Below are positions 8,205 to 16,140 of a DNA stretch of 64,000 bases, piece after piece. Source of the DNA: Stenotrophomonas beteli (lineage in GTDB: Bacteria > Pseudomonadota > Gammaproteobacteria > Xanthomonadales > Xanthomonadaceae); contig NZ_LLXV01000033.1 of assembly GCF_001431665.1 (NCBI RefSeq), positions 45,756 to 109,755 on the forward strand. Direction: 5' to 3'. The first letter of the stretch is position 1, and each line of letters opens with the position of its first letter. Below the pieces are notes generated by a model. It searched no databases. It saw nothing but the letters and a program-made list of their open reading frames with translations, and was not told where the DNA came from. The translations under genes and the position numbers were made by a program.

Positions 8205-8227
8205 ATCCACGCAGGGCGTGGATCTAC
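8205..8227 (-). repeat. SMAG repeat overlapping the pyrophosphatase stop codon
   Basis: On the reverse strand this reads GTAG followed by ATCCACGCCCTGCGTGGAT, a GTAG-headed stem-loop. The TAG of GTAG is the stop codon of the pyrophosphatase gene. It lies between two convergent genes and could also serve as a transcription end. Confidence 0.8.
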
Positions 8228-8838
8228 CGGTTGAAGCGCTGCATCGCCTCGCTGATCAGCGCGCGTGCCTCGGCCGCATTGCCCCAGCCGTTGAGCTGCA
8301 CCGGGTTGCGTCCGGCCGGCAGGTCCTTGTAGACGCGGAAGAACGCCTCGATACGCTGCCGTTCGATCGCCGGCAGATCGGCCAGATCGTGGATGCCGGC
8401 GTAGCTCGGATCCACCTTGTCAGTCGGCACGCCGATGATCTTCTCGTCGTGCTCGCCGCCGTCGATCATCTTCAGATAGCCGATCGGCCGGAAGCGCACG
8501 ATCACGCCCGGATGCAGGGGCTCGCGGGTCAGCACCAGCGCATCCAGCGGATCGTTGTCACCGGCCAGGGTACGCGGCATCGAACCGTAGTTGGCCGGAT
8601 AGGCCACCGGCATCGACTGGAAACGGTCCACATGGACCAGGCCGTCTTCCTTGATCTCGTACTTGGTGAAGCTGCCGGCCGGAATCTCCACCGCCAGATT
8701 CACCTCCTGCGGCGCCTGCGCCGGCTGGGCGACCAGGAACGGATGCAGCACGGTACCGGCGGCGGTCACCGCACTGGCCAGCAACAGCATTGCGGTACCC
8801 ACGGCGGCGAGCGGAAGGATGCGGCGGGGCGTCGTCAT
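8224..8838 (-). CDS. Exported family I inorganic pyrophosphatase
   Basis: Hydrolyses pyrophosphate to phosphate. 204 residues from the ATG at 8838, chosen because GAGGAG sits 6 nt upstream. An N-terminal hydrophobic segment (ILPLAAVGTAMLLLASAVTAAG) predicts export to the periplasm, unlike cytosolic Ppa. Catalytic residues of the E. coli enzyme are recognisable: EIPAGSFTKYEI (Glu20, Lys29, Glu31), VDRF (Arg43), YPANYG (Tyr51, Tyr55), DNDPLDALV (Asp65, 67, 70), the later Asp97, Asp102 and Lys104, and VYKDL (Tyr141, Lys142). The position equivalent to Glu98 is Gly (MIDGG). It is the last gene of the phytase/phosphatase cluster, 4 bp after the phosphatase gene. Confidence 0.88.
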   Translation of the reverse strand: MTTPRRILPLAAVGTAMLLLASAVTAAGTVLHPFLVAQPAQAPQEVNLAVEIPAGSFTKYEIKEDGLVHVDRFQSMPVAYPANYGSMPRTLAGDNDPLDALVLTREPLHPGVIVRFRPIGYLKMIDGGEHDEKIIGVPTDKVDPSYAGIHDLADLPAIERQRIEAFFRVYKDLPAGRNPVQLNGWGNAAEARALISEAMQRFNR

Positions 8839-8848
8839 CGGCATCTCC

Positions 8849-10216
8849 TCATTCCCAGCAGCGGTCGGCGCGACCCTTGGCGGTCTGCGCGCGTGGGCAG
8901 TCGCGTGGCGTGATGCGGCCTTCTGTCAGCTCCGTGCGCTGCTTGCCACCGTTGGCATCACGGCGCAGTTCGAAAGCATCGTAGAGACGGCCGGTCACGG
9001 TGCGTGCTTCATAGCGCAGGTGCTGCGGATCGATATGCAGCACCTGGAACAGCTGGGTGTCCTCGGCCACCGGATCCATCGTCCTGCGCGCTTCGTCGGA
9101 AAGGCGGTACTGCTTCGGCCCGGCGACGGTCACCACGTACTGCGGCGTCGCAGCCTGCCCTTCACCCCGGCGACCGTAGGTGTGGTCGTGGCCCTGCAGC
9201 ACCAGATCCACCTTGTGGCGGCGCACCACCGGCAGCAGCACGTCGCGCAGTGCTGCGTTCTCACGCCCTTCGCGCGGCGAGTAGAACGGCTGGTGCAGCA
9301 GCACGATGGTCCACGGCTGCCGGTTGCCGGCCAGCACCTTGTCCAGCCACTGTGCCTGTGCCTTGGCGGTGCCCAGGTCCAGTGCGGACGTGCCATCGAC
9401 CACGGCCACACGCACGCCCTGCGCATCGAACCAGTAACTGGTCTGCTGCGCTGCGGCGGCGCCATTGCCTGGCAACGCGAACGTCACCGGCCAATGCCGG
9501 CCCAGTACGCGGCGTTCCTGCGGAGTGTCCTCGAACTCCTCGAAATACTCGTGGTTGCCGATGGCCGGCGCCACCAGCGTTTCCTGCGCCAGCCAGCTGG
9601 TAGCAGCAAACCACTCGCCCCACTCGCTGTCGTCCATGTTGTCGCCGCCGCTGACCAGATCGCCCGCGAACAGGCTCATGCGCGCCTGCGGTGCTGCCTT
9701 CTGCGCGGCACGCACGATCCGGCTGACATGGCTGACGTTCTTGTTCTGGGTGTCGCCGAAGTACAACAGGGTCAGCGGCTGGTCGGGCGCAGCCAGCGTG
9801 TGCAGCTGATTCCAGGCGCTCCAGCTGCCATTGCCCTGCACGCGGTAGACATACCGGGTATCCGGCTGCAGGCCGTAGATGTCGGCGCGGTGGTGGTGCG
9901 ACAGGCCATTCTCGGTCTGCAGCGTGCGGGTTGTGGCGCGCACCTGGCGGATGCCCTCGATGGCCGGTGAATCACCGGCCAGGGCAATTTCCAGCCAAGG
10001 CGCCTGCACACTGCCATCGGTGCGCCACGCCACCGCGAAACCGTGGCTGGGATCGGCTGCGGGCGAGGCGACGATACGGTCCGGCACCGCTGTTGCCGCG
10101 TAGTGGCGACTGCCCGCCGGCACCTGGGTATTCGGTTCGGCCGCCGCGAACGACAGCCACGGCAAGGCCAGCAGCAGGCCCAACGCCAGCGTGCGCGTCA
10201 CGCAACGCCGGCTCAT
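8849..10216 (-). CDS. Purple-acid-phosphatase-like exported metallophosphoesterase
   Basis: Secreted phosphomonoesterase or phosphodiesterase, 455 residues. The signal peptide (LALGLLLALPWLSFAAAEP) is followed by a fibronectin-like N-terminal domain typical of purple acid phosphatases (IYGLQPDTRYVYRVQG). The dinuclear-metal domain has FGDTQ, FAGDLVSGGD, IGNHEYFE, LLHQPFY and LQGHDHTYGR, the five canonical metal-ligand blocks. The ATG at 10216 overlaps the TGA of the phytase gene (ATGA), so translation is likely coupled; a GTG at 10225 is less attractive. Together with the phytase it would release phosphate from organic esters outside the inner membrane. Confidence 0.9.
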   Translation of the reverse strand: MSRRCVTRTLALGLLLALPWLSFAAAEPNTQVPAGSRHYAATAVPDRIVASPAADPSHGFAVAWRTDGSVQAPWLEIALAGDSPAIEGIRQVRATTRTLQTENGLSHHHRADIYGLQPDTRYVYRVQGNGSWSAWNQLHTLAAPDQPLTLLYFGDTQNKNVSHVSRIVRAAQKAAPQARMSLFAGDLVSGGDNMDDSEWGEWFAATSWLAQETLVAPAIGNHEYFEEFEDTPQERRVLGRHWPVTFALPGNGAAAAQQTSYWFDAQGVRVAVVDGTSALDLGTAKAQAQWLDKVLAGNRQPWTIVLLHQPFYSPREGRENAALRDVLLPVVRRHKVDLVLQGHDHTYGRRGEGQAATPQYVVTVAGPKQYRLSDEARRTMDPVAEDTQLFQVLHIDPQHLRYEARTVTGRLYDAFELRRDANGGKQRTELTEGRITPRDCPRAQTAKGRADRCWE

Positions 10217-11328
10217 GCGCCGCACTCCAGCGGCAACGCCAGCTGCTTGGCGATGCTCTCCCAGTCGAAGGCCACCACGCCCTGGTCGTCATGCACCGCG
10301 TACAGCGCACCGTGCGGGAAGCGCGCGCTCGGCTGCTGCATCATCCAGATACCATCGGTGTTGGCCACGGTATTGCCCTGGAAGGCGCCCACTGGCTTCA
10401 ACGTGTGGCGATCGAACAGGTGGAACACGCTGCGCTGCTTGCCCTGTTCGGTGGTGATCCACCAGCCATCCTTGCCGCAGGTACGCAGGGTCACGCCCTC
10501 GGCCTGCGCCTTGAACACATCGCGGCCGAACGTGGTGCCGGTGAAGCGGCCTGCCAGGGTATAGACCTTGAACTCGCTGGCGTAGCTCTCGTCTTCCTCG
10601 GCAATCAGCAGGCGATCATTCTCCGGATCGCCCCAGATCGACTCGACAACGCGCAGTGCACCGGCCGCGGTGGTGTCACCGATGCTGGCCACCAGCTTCG
10701 CCTCGACCTTTGCACCGTTGCGGGTCACGTGGTACTGGCGCACGCGCTTGTCCAGCTCGGCCAGCGGCGGCAGGATGTCACGCCCCTGCGCATCCTCGCC
10801 GTTGTCCCAGGAGTCTGTGACGTAGACGCTGTAGCCATCGGCACGGCGGTCGACCCACAGCCCGTACGGCTTGCGCAGGTCGTCCGCAGCGAAGGTCGCC
10901 AGTGGCGCGAAGTCCGGCAGGCTCAGCACCTGCACGCGGTGATTGTCGCGCTCCACGATCCAGAGCAGGTCGTCGGTCACCGCGATGCCGTTTGGGCGGT
11001 CGAACTGCCCCGGTGCGGTGCCGCTGCTGCCTACATCACGCAGGTGCTGGCCGGTGCTGCCGTCGTAGACCACCAGCTTGTCGGTCGCCTTGGCGGTGGC
11101 GATCAGCCACAGCGCGCCGTCCGGCGCGCGCCAGGCCGCCGGCGAGTCGATGTTGTCGGCCGGCGTCATCGGCGAAAGGAACGCCTCGGCGATGGTGGTC
11201 ACCGTGCGCTCGCCGCTGGCCTTCGCTGGCGTCGCGGCCAGGGCAGGATCGTCGCCGGCGGACGGTGCGCAGCCGGCGGCTAGTGCAACGGCCAGCGCGG
11301 CGGCCAGGGCAGTGATGCCACGCGCCAT
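10213..11328 (-). CDS. Beta-propeller phytase-like lipoprotein
   Basis: Likely 3-phytase (myo-inositol hexakisphosphate phosphohydrolase), 371 residues. It has an N-terminal lipoprotein signal (ALAAGCAPSAG). The segment ADNIDSPAAWRAPDGALWLI followed by KATDKLVVYDGSTG matches the first blade of beta-propeller phytases, where a D-x-D-x-P-A motif binds calcium; later come DRPNGIAV, ERDNHRVQVL, KPYGLWVD, IAEEDE and GVTLRTCGKDGWWI. Homology to other six-bladed propellers (SMP-30/NHL-type) is an alternative. The ATG at 11328 overlaps the receptor stop by one base. It lies between the TonB receptor and the phosphatase in a tight operon. Confidence 0.75.
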   Translation of the reverse strand: MARGITALAAALAVALAAGCAPSAGDDPALAATPAKASGERTVTTIAEAFLSPMTPADNIDSPAAWRAPDGALWLIATAKATDKLVVYDGSTGQHLRDVGSSGTAPGQFDRPNGIAVTDDLLWIVERDNHRVQVLSLPDFAPLATFAADDLRKPYGLWVDRRADGYSVYVTDSWDNGEDAQGRDILPPLAELDKRVRQYHVTRNGAKVEAKLVASIGDTTAAGALRVVESIWGDPENDRLLIAEEDESYASEFKVYTLAGRFTGTTFGRDVFKAQAEGVTLRTCGKDGWWITTEQGKQRSVFHLFDRHTLKPVGAFQGNTVANTDGIWMMQQPSARFPHGALYAVHDDQGVVAFDWESIAKQLALPLECGA

Positions 11329-13889
11329 CACAGTGCCACCTTCAGGCCGAGCGCATAGGTGCGGCCATATTCTTCCATCTGCAGGGTGCGCGAACGCGTG
11401 CCCTGGTACAGCTCCAGCGGCTTGTCCAGCAGGTTCTGCGCCTCGAAGTACATGCTCACCCGCGGGGTGAACTTGTAATCCAGCGAGAAATCGAGCTGGG
11501 TGTTGGGTGCAACATAGATGTCGAACGCGCGGCCCTTGCCGATGCTGTCCAGGTACTCGCTGCGGTATACCGCCGCCAGGCGCGTGCTCACACCGTACTT
11601 TTCATAGCCGATGTGTGCACTGTAGACATGCTTGGAGGCGCGCGGCAGTGTGAAATCCTCGCCTGCACGGTCCTTGATGCCGGCATCGAATTTGGTGTCC
11701 AGCCAGGTGCCACTGGCACCGACCAGCAGTCCATCCAGCCCGGAAGGCAGGAAGGCCAGCTGCTGCTGCCAGTTGAACTCGGCACCACGCACGGTGGCCT
11801 TGCGACCGTTGATCGGCTGGGTCACGTCGAAGCCGCCGTAAGCCGGGTCGTTGGTGCGCACGGTTTCCACGATGTAGCCGTCGATGGACTTGTGGAACAG
11901 GCCCAGCGAGACGATGCCGGTGCTTCCGATGTACTTCTCCACCGACAGGTCGATGTTCTTCGACTCGTACGGGTCCAGTTCCGGATTGCCCAGGCGCACT
12001 TCCTCGTCACCGCGGCTGCAGCCCACGCGCGGCGAGACGTCGCCGAATGACGGGCGCGATACGGTCTTGTTGGCCGAGGCGCGCAGCACCCAGTCGTCGG
12101 CGGCGTCATAACGCAGGTGCAGGCCCGGCAGCACGTTGGTATAGCTGCTGTTGGCCACGCGCGGGGTCACGCTGAAGCTGCGGCCGTTGGCTGCCACGTC
12201 CACCTGGTTGCCAACCGCCTTGAACTGGGTGTTTTCCACGCGCACGCCACCAATGATACGCAGCGCACCCACGTCCCAGGTACCCATCGCGTAGCTTGCA
12301 AAGATGTCTTCGCTGGCAACGTAGTCCTCTTCCAGCGATGTCATCGCGTTGCCGCCAACGTCCTGCGGGCGGGCGCTGTACTGGCCACCGTTGGCGGCCC
12401 AGAAGGCGCGCATCGCGGCCGAATCCATGCCGTCACCCAGGTTGCCGTGGCGGTGTTCGGGCGAGGAGGTGCTCCAGCTCGACAGCGCCACCTTCGGGCC
12501 GACGCGCAGTTCGCGCTCGTCCACATTCACGTCGCGGTCGCGCCAGCGTCCCAGCAGGCCGAACTTGATGCTGCTGCTGTCACCGTCGAAGCGTACGTTG
12601 ACCTGCGCGCTGTGCTCCTTGTCGTTCACCTGCTTGGGCGAGAGCACGAAGCGGTCGAACGCATAGTTGCTGTTGTCCAGCCACTGCGGGTTGTCGAAGC
12701 TGTAGCTGGGCAGGCGGCTGCGCTGGTCAAGCGTGCCGTTGAAGGCCTTGCCGTTGAGCTTGAAGCGCGCCTCCATCTCGTCGTTCACCCGCTCCTCGGT
12801 GCGGGTGTAGCCGATCCGGTAATCGACCACCGCGTTGGTCAGCTTGTTCTCGCCACCGAGACTGGCCGCGAAGGTGTTTTCCTTCTTGGTGCGGTAGCGC
12901 ATGCGCTTGTCGATCGAATCCTTCGGCATGCCATCCAGGCGGTACTGGTCGGTACCGGTCTGCACCATCTTCGCGTCGTCGAAGTTGAAGATCACGCGCT
13001 GGCGGGTCTCCGCATCGTCGAACTGGCTGTAGAGCGTGCGCAGGTAGTACTTGCTGTCGTCGTTCGGCCGCCAGTCGAGGTTGAGGTTGGCGCCGATGCG
13101 CTTGCGCTCGATCTCGTACTTGCGGTGCTGCAGATTGATCGCGGTGACATCACCGGGTGCGGCGTCATCCTCGCCGTCGTACTCCACTTCGGTGTTGTCG
13201 GACTCGAACGTGCGCTTCTGGTAGTTCACGCCCAGCGCCACGCCGAAGGTGTCGTTGAACACTTCGCTGTAGTTGAAGGCGGCCTTGGGGCTGGTCTCGC
13301 CGGACAGCTGCTGGTGGCTGCCTTCGATCTTGCCGCGCAGGCTGCGGCCGTCGCGGTCGAAGGCCGAGGCCGACTCCACCAGCACGGCACCACCGATAGC
13401 ATCGCCGGGCATGTCCGGGGTCGGCGACTTGACCACGCGCAGGCGCTCGGTGGAATCGGACGGGATCACATCCAACGGAGCGGCGCGACTGGAATCCTCG
13501 GGCGTGCCCACGGCAATGCCATCCACGCTGACGCTGTTGAGATTGGCATCCAGGCCACGGATCACCACGAAGCGGCCCTCGCCCTGGTCGCGGGTCACGC
13601 TGATGCCCGGCAGGCGCTGCAGCGATTCGGCCACGTTCTTGTCGGGGTACTGTCCCAGTGCATCGGAGGATACGGCGTCCTCGATGGCGTCGCCGCTGCG
13701 CTTGAGGTCGACCGCGCGGATCTGCGATTCGAGCTGGGCGCGTACTTCGATGCGGTCCAGGTCGACCGCGTCAGCGGCCACCGCGCCGGTGGCGGCGACC
13801 GCCTGCTGCCCGGCGGCCTGCAGCGGTGCCGCGGCGCCGATTGCCAGGGTCAGGGTGATGGCAACGGCCAACGGAGTCTTGATATGCAC
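11328..13889 (-). CDS. TonB-dependent outer-membrane receptor of a phytase operon
   Basis: Energy-coupled outer-membrane importer, 853 residues. The signal peptide is MHIKTPLAVAITLTLAIG...LQA. The plug domain has YPDKNVAESLQRLPGISVTR, EGRFVVIRGLDANLNSVSVDG, RVVKSPTPDMPGDAIGGAV, and a 22-strand barrel follows, in the style of the large xanthomonad/Caulobacter TonB receptor family. The barrel ends GRTYALGLKVAL. The start is a GTG at 13889 preceded by a G-rich segment. The substrate is inferred only from the operon: phytase and phosphatase downstream suggest phytate or another phosphorylated organic ligand rather than iron. It is the first gene of the cluster, and the promoter must lie in the 170 bp shared with divergent upp. 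Confidence 0.9.
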   Translation of the reverse strand: MHIKTPLAVAITLTLAIGAAAPLQAAGQQAVAATGAVAADAVDLDRIEVRAQLESQIRAVDLKRSGDAIEDAVSSDALGQYPDKNVAESLQRLPGISVTRDQGEGRFVVIRGLDANLNSVSVDGIAVGTPEDSSRAAPLDVIPSDSTERLRVVKSPTPDMPGDAIGGAVLVESASAFDRDGRSLRGKIEGSHQQLSGETSPKAAFNYSEVFNDTFGVALGVNYQKRTFESDNTEVEYDGEDDAAPGDVTAINLQHRKYEIERKRIGANLNLDWRPNDDSKYYLRTLYSQFDDAETRQRVIFNFDDAKMVQTGTDQYRLDGMPKDSIDKRMRYRTKKENTFAASLGGENKLTNAVVDYRIGYTRTEERVNDEMEARFKLNGKAFNGTLDQRSRLPSYSFDNPQWLDNSNYAFDRFVLSPKQVNDKEHSAQVNVRFDGDSSSIKFGLLGRWRDRDVNVDERELRVGPKVALSSWSTSSPEHRHGNLGDGMDSAAMRAFWAANGGQYSARPQDVGGNAMTSLEEDYVASEDIFASYAMGTWDVGALRIIGGVRVENTQFKAVGNQVDVAANGRSFSVTPRVANSSYTNVLPGLHLRYDAADDWVLRASANKTVSRPSFGDVSPRVGCSRGDEEVRLGNPELDPYESKNIDLSVEKYIGSTGIVSLGLFHKSIDGYIVETVRTNDPAYGGFDVTQPINGRKATVRGAEFNWQQQLAFLPSGLDGLLVGASGTWLDTKFDAGIKDRAGEDFTLPRASKHVYSAHIGYEKYGVSTRLAAVYRSEYLDSIGKGRAFDIYVAPNTQLDFSLDYKFTPRVSMYFEAQNLLDKPLELYQGTRSRTLQMEEYGRTYALGLKVAL

Positions 13890-14059
13890 TGGGAATCCCC
13901 ATTCCTGTTAAGAATGGGTCTGCACGGTATGTCCGCAAGGTTGCATGGCCGTGACACGTGCCTGCACATTTCATGTACGACGGCAGCGGGCCCGGTTTGG
14001 GGTTGGGCACCCCAATCCGGCAAAATGGCGTCCTCTCTCCTGATTCCCCTTCCCCGACC

Positions 14060-14692
14060 ATGAAGATCGTCGAAGTGCGCCACCCGCTGGTGCAGCACAA
14101 GATCGGCCTGATGCGCAACGCTGCGCTCAGCACCAAGGATTTCCGCGAACTGGCCAACGAGCTGGGCACCCTGCTGGCCTACGAGGCCACCGCCGACCTG
14201 GACACCGAGCCGCACACCCTGCCCGGCTGGGCCGGTCCGGTCACGGTGCAGCGCATCGCGGGCGCCAAGATCACCGTGGTGCCGATCCTGCGCGCGGGCC
14301 TGGGCATGCTCAGTGGCGTGCTCTCGCTGATCCCGGCCGCCCGTGTCAGCGTGGTGGGCCTGCAGCGCGATGAGGAAACCCTGCAGCCGGTGCCCTACTT
14401 CGAGCGCCTGACCGGCCGCCTGGAAGAGCGCGACGCGCTGATCCTGGACCCGATGCTGGCCACCGGCGGCACCCTGATCGCCACCATCGACATGCTCAAG
14501 CGTGCCGGCGCCCGCCGCATCAAGGGCATCTTCCTGGTGGCCGCGCCGGAAGGCATCGAGGCGGTCAAGGCCGTGCACCCGGACGTGGAGATCTACACCG
14601 CGGCCATCGATGCCCAGCTCAACGACAAGGGCTACATCCTGCCGGGCCTGGGCGATGCCGGCGACCGCATCTTCGGTACCCGCGTCGGCTGA
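14060..14692 (+). CDS. upp: Uracil phosphoribosyltransferase
   Basis: Pyrimidine salvage: uracil plus PRPP gives UMP. 210 residues, the family's normal length. It starts [20 protein letters not shown], which is the typical N-terminus, with [11 protein letters not shown] and the PRPP-binding loop [10 protein letters not shown]; the C-terminus [18 protein letters not shown] is highly conserved. The open frame extends upstream to 13958, but homology fixes the ATG at 14060. It is divergent from the TonB receptor and appears monocistronic. Confidence 0.97.
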   Translation: MKIVEVRHPLVQHKIGLMRNAALSTKDFRELANELGTLLAYEATADLDTEPHTLPGWAGPVTVQRIAGAKITVVPILRAGLGMLSGVLSLIPAARVSVVGLQRDEETLQPVPYFERLTGRLEERDALILDPMLATGGTLIATIDMLKRAGARRIKGIFLVAAPEGIEAVKAVHPDVEIYTAAIDAQLNDKGYILPGLGDAGDRIFGTRVG

Positions 14693-14703
14693 TCCGGCGA
14701 ACA

Positions 14704-14786
14704 GGGGTCAGAGCCCTTTCTGCGAAAGGGATCTGACCCCAACATCGCGGGGGTCGGATCCCTTTCGCAGAAAGGGCTCTGACCCC
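14704..14786. repeat. Tandem inverted pair of GGGGTCAGA palindromic repeats
   Basis: Two palindromes, 14704-14740 and 14750-14786, each with GGGGTC(A/G)GA at one end and TCTGACCCC at the other around a CCCTTTC/GAAAGGG stem. The second is an inverted near-copy of the first, so the pair can fold as two hairpins or one long one. It lies between convergent upp and the SRPBCC gene and may terminate both. The same family occurs at four other places in the window. Confidence 0.85.
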
Positions 14787-14804
14787 ACCACCCCGCATTC
14801 CGGC

Positions 14805-15284
14805 CTACAGGCCGGCCGCGAACGCTTCCAGCTGGCCGATGGCGGTGTTCCAGCCATCGAAGAAGCCCAGCTGCTCATGCTGTTCACGCAGGGCCCTGTC
14901 CGGGTGCATCACCCGTGCGGTGTAACGGCAGCCCTGGCCCTCGTCCTCCAGCGTGATGATGGCGGTGAAGCCCAGCCACGGTGCCTGCGGCCGCCAGCCC
15001 GCGCCCAGCATCGAGGTGAACACCAGGCGCTGCTGCGGCACGATCTCCAGGAAGCTGCCCGGGTTGTCACTGCTGCCGCCGTCAGGGCCCTGCATGAAGG
15101 TGTGGAAGGCCCCGCCCGGGCGCAGGTCGAACGCTCGCACCTCGGTGGTCCACGGCTTCGGGCACCACCACTGGCGCAGCAGTTCCGGATCGGTCCAGGC
15201 CCGCCACAGGGCGGCACGCGGTGCATTCAGCACGCGGCTGATGACCAAGTCGGTGTCAGGGTTGTTGCCTGCGTCTACGGCCAT
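14805..15284 (-). CDS. SRPBCC/AHSA1-like domain protein
   Basis: 159-residue cytosolic protein with the START-like AHSA1 (activator of Hsp90 ATPase homolog 1-like) fold: an N-terminal DTDLVISRVLNAPRAALWRAWTDPELLRQWW block, then DLRPGGAF, LVFTSML and the C-terminal amphipathic helix GFFDGWNTAIGQLEAFA. Family members bind hydrophobic ligands; no specific substrate is known here. The ATG at 15284 lies inside the end of the ArsR gene (29-bp overlap), an arrangement common for ArsR-AHSA1 pairs, so the two are probably co-translated and the regulator may respond to the same ligand. Confidence 0.85.
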   Translation of the reverse strand: MAVDAGNNPDTDLVISRVLNAPRAALWRAWTDPELLRQWWCPKPWTTEVRAFDLRPGGAFHTFMQGPDGGSSDNPGSFLEIVPQQRLVFTSMLGAGWRPQAPWLGFTAIITLEDEGQGCRYTARVMHPDRALREQHEQLGFFDGWNTAIGQLEAFAAGL

Positions 15285-15624
15285 GGGCCTGCTCCTGTTG
15301 GTGAAGGGTTTCGACGAAATTGACCATGCGGTCGGCACGCGCTTCCCATGCGGCACGCTGCCCGGCCAGCCATTGCTCGGCCTGGGCCAACCGTTCCGGC
15401 ACCAGTTCGCAGGTGCGCGTGCGCCCCTGCTTGTGGCTGCGCACCACGCCACTGCGCTCCAGCACGGCCAGATGTTTCATCAGCGAGGGCAAGGCCATGT
15501 CGAACGGCTCGGCCAAGCTGGACACCGTGCGCGGCCCCTGCCCCAGCGTGGCGACGATCGCGCATCGGGTGGGGTCGGCCAGTGCCTGGAACACGTCTTG
15601 GATGGCGGGATCATACTTACCCAT
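15256..15624 (-). CDS. ArsR-family transcriptional regulator
   Basis: 122-residue winged-helix repressor. MGKYDPAIQDVFQALADPTRCAIVATL is the typical ArsR first helix, and the recognition region includes LAEPFDMALPSLMKHLAVLERSGVV. No metal-binding ELCVCD motif is present, so it is not a classical arsenic or metal sensor. The ATG at 15624 is chosen over the upstream in-frame start at 15690 because family similarity begins there. Paired and overlapping with the SRPBCC gene, it probably autoregulates that two-gene unit. Confidence 0.88.
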   Translation of the reverse strand: MGKYDPAIQDVFQALADPTRCAIVATLGQGPRTVSSLAEPFDMALPSLMKHLAVLERSGVVRSHKQGRTRTCELVPERLAQAEQWLAGQRAAWEARADRMVNFVETLHQQEQAHGRRRRQQP

Positions 15625-15750
15625 ATGGCTAAGTAATACGCCGATCTGAATGCCGCTGCAAGCAGGCGCGGCCGGGGCATGATTCTTCACGTGGTCTTGC
15701 TACCCGCAGGCCAATGCTCCGCGCACCCGCCACCGCTTGGAGTGCTGTCG

Positions 15751-16044
15751 ATGAAAGCTTCTTTCCTGCTGGCCGCTGTCCTGTTGGTCAGCCTGCCCCT
15801 GGCGGCCAACGCCACCACGCCGCAGCAGCAGCGCATGGCCGAGTGCTCGGCCAAGAACAAGGGCTTGAAAGGTGACGCCTACAAGACGGCGCAGAGCTCC
15901 TGCCTCAGCGGCCACGCCGCCGATACCAAGGCCGCGACAACTCCGCAGGAACGCATGCGCAAGTGCAATGCCGACGCGGGTGCCAAGAAGCTGGCCGGTG
16001 ATGCGCGCAAGACCTTCATGAGCAGCTGCCTGAAAGCGTCCTAA
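15751..16044 (+). CDS. psiF: PsiF-repeat periplasmic protein
   Basis: 97-residue secreted protein with signal peptide MKASFLLAAVLLVSLPLAANA and two PsiF repeats, each with paired cysteines and the TPQ(Q/E)RM..CNA/CSA...GDA.K....SSCL pattern (about residues 23-52 and 64-95). The name PsiF (phosphate-starvation-inducible) comes from E. coli; the biochemical role is unknown. Its presence about 2 kb from the phytase/phosphatase cluster fits a phosphate theme but is not proof of co-regulation. It is divergent from ArsR, with about 126 bp between starts. Confidence 0.85.
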   Translation: MKASFLLAAVLLVSLPLAANATTPQQQRMAECSAKNKGLKGDAYKTAQSSCLSGHAADTKAATTPQERMRKCNADAGAKKLAGDARKTFMSSCLKAS

Positions 16045-16058
16045 TGGCAGCGACGTGA

Positions 16059-16138
16059 AGCCGAGCCCAAGCTCGGCTCAGGCATCGGTAACGTGCATGA
16101 CCGTTCAGAGGAGCAGCCGAGCGCAGGCTCGGCTCTAC
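16059..16138. repeat. SMAG repeat pair
   Basis: Two stem-loops, AGCCGAGCCCAAGCTCGGCT (16059-16078) and AGCCGAGCGCAGGCTCGGCT followed by CTAC (16115-16138). They are placed between the convergent ends of psiF and the MBL gene. Confidence 0.85.
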
Positions 16139-16140
16139 CC

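Noticed and set aside
13890..14059. Fur box before the TonB receptor
   Set aside because: No GATAATGATAATCATTATC-like dyad could be found; the operon content suggests phosphate rather than iron.
12117..14063. 648-codon open frame on the + strand
   Set aside because: Antisense shadow of the TonB receptor caused by high GC; no family features, His/Val/Ala/Arg-rich.
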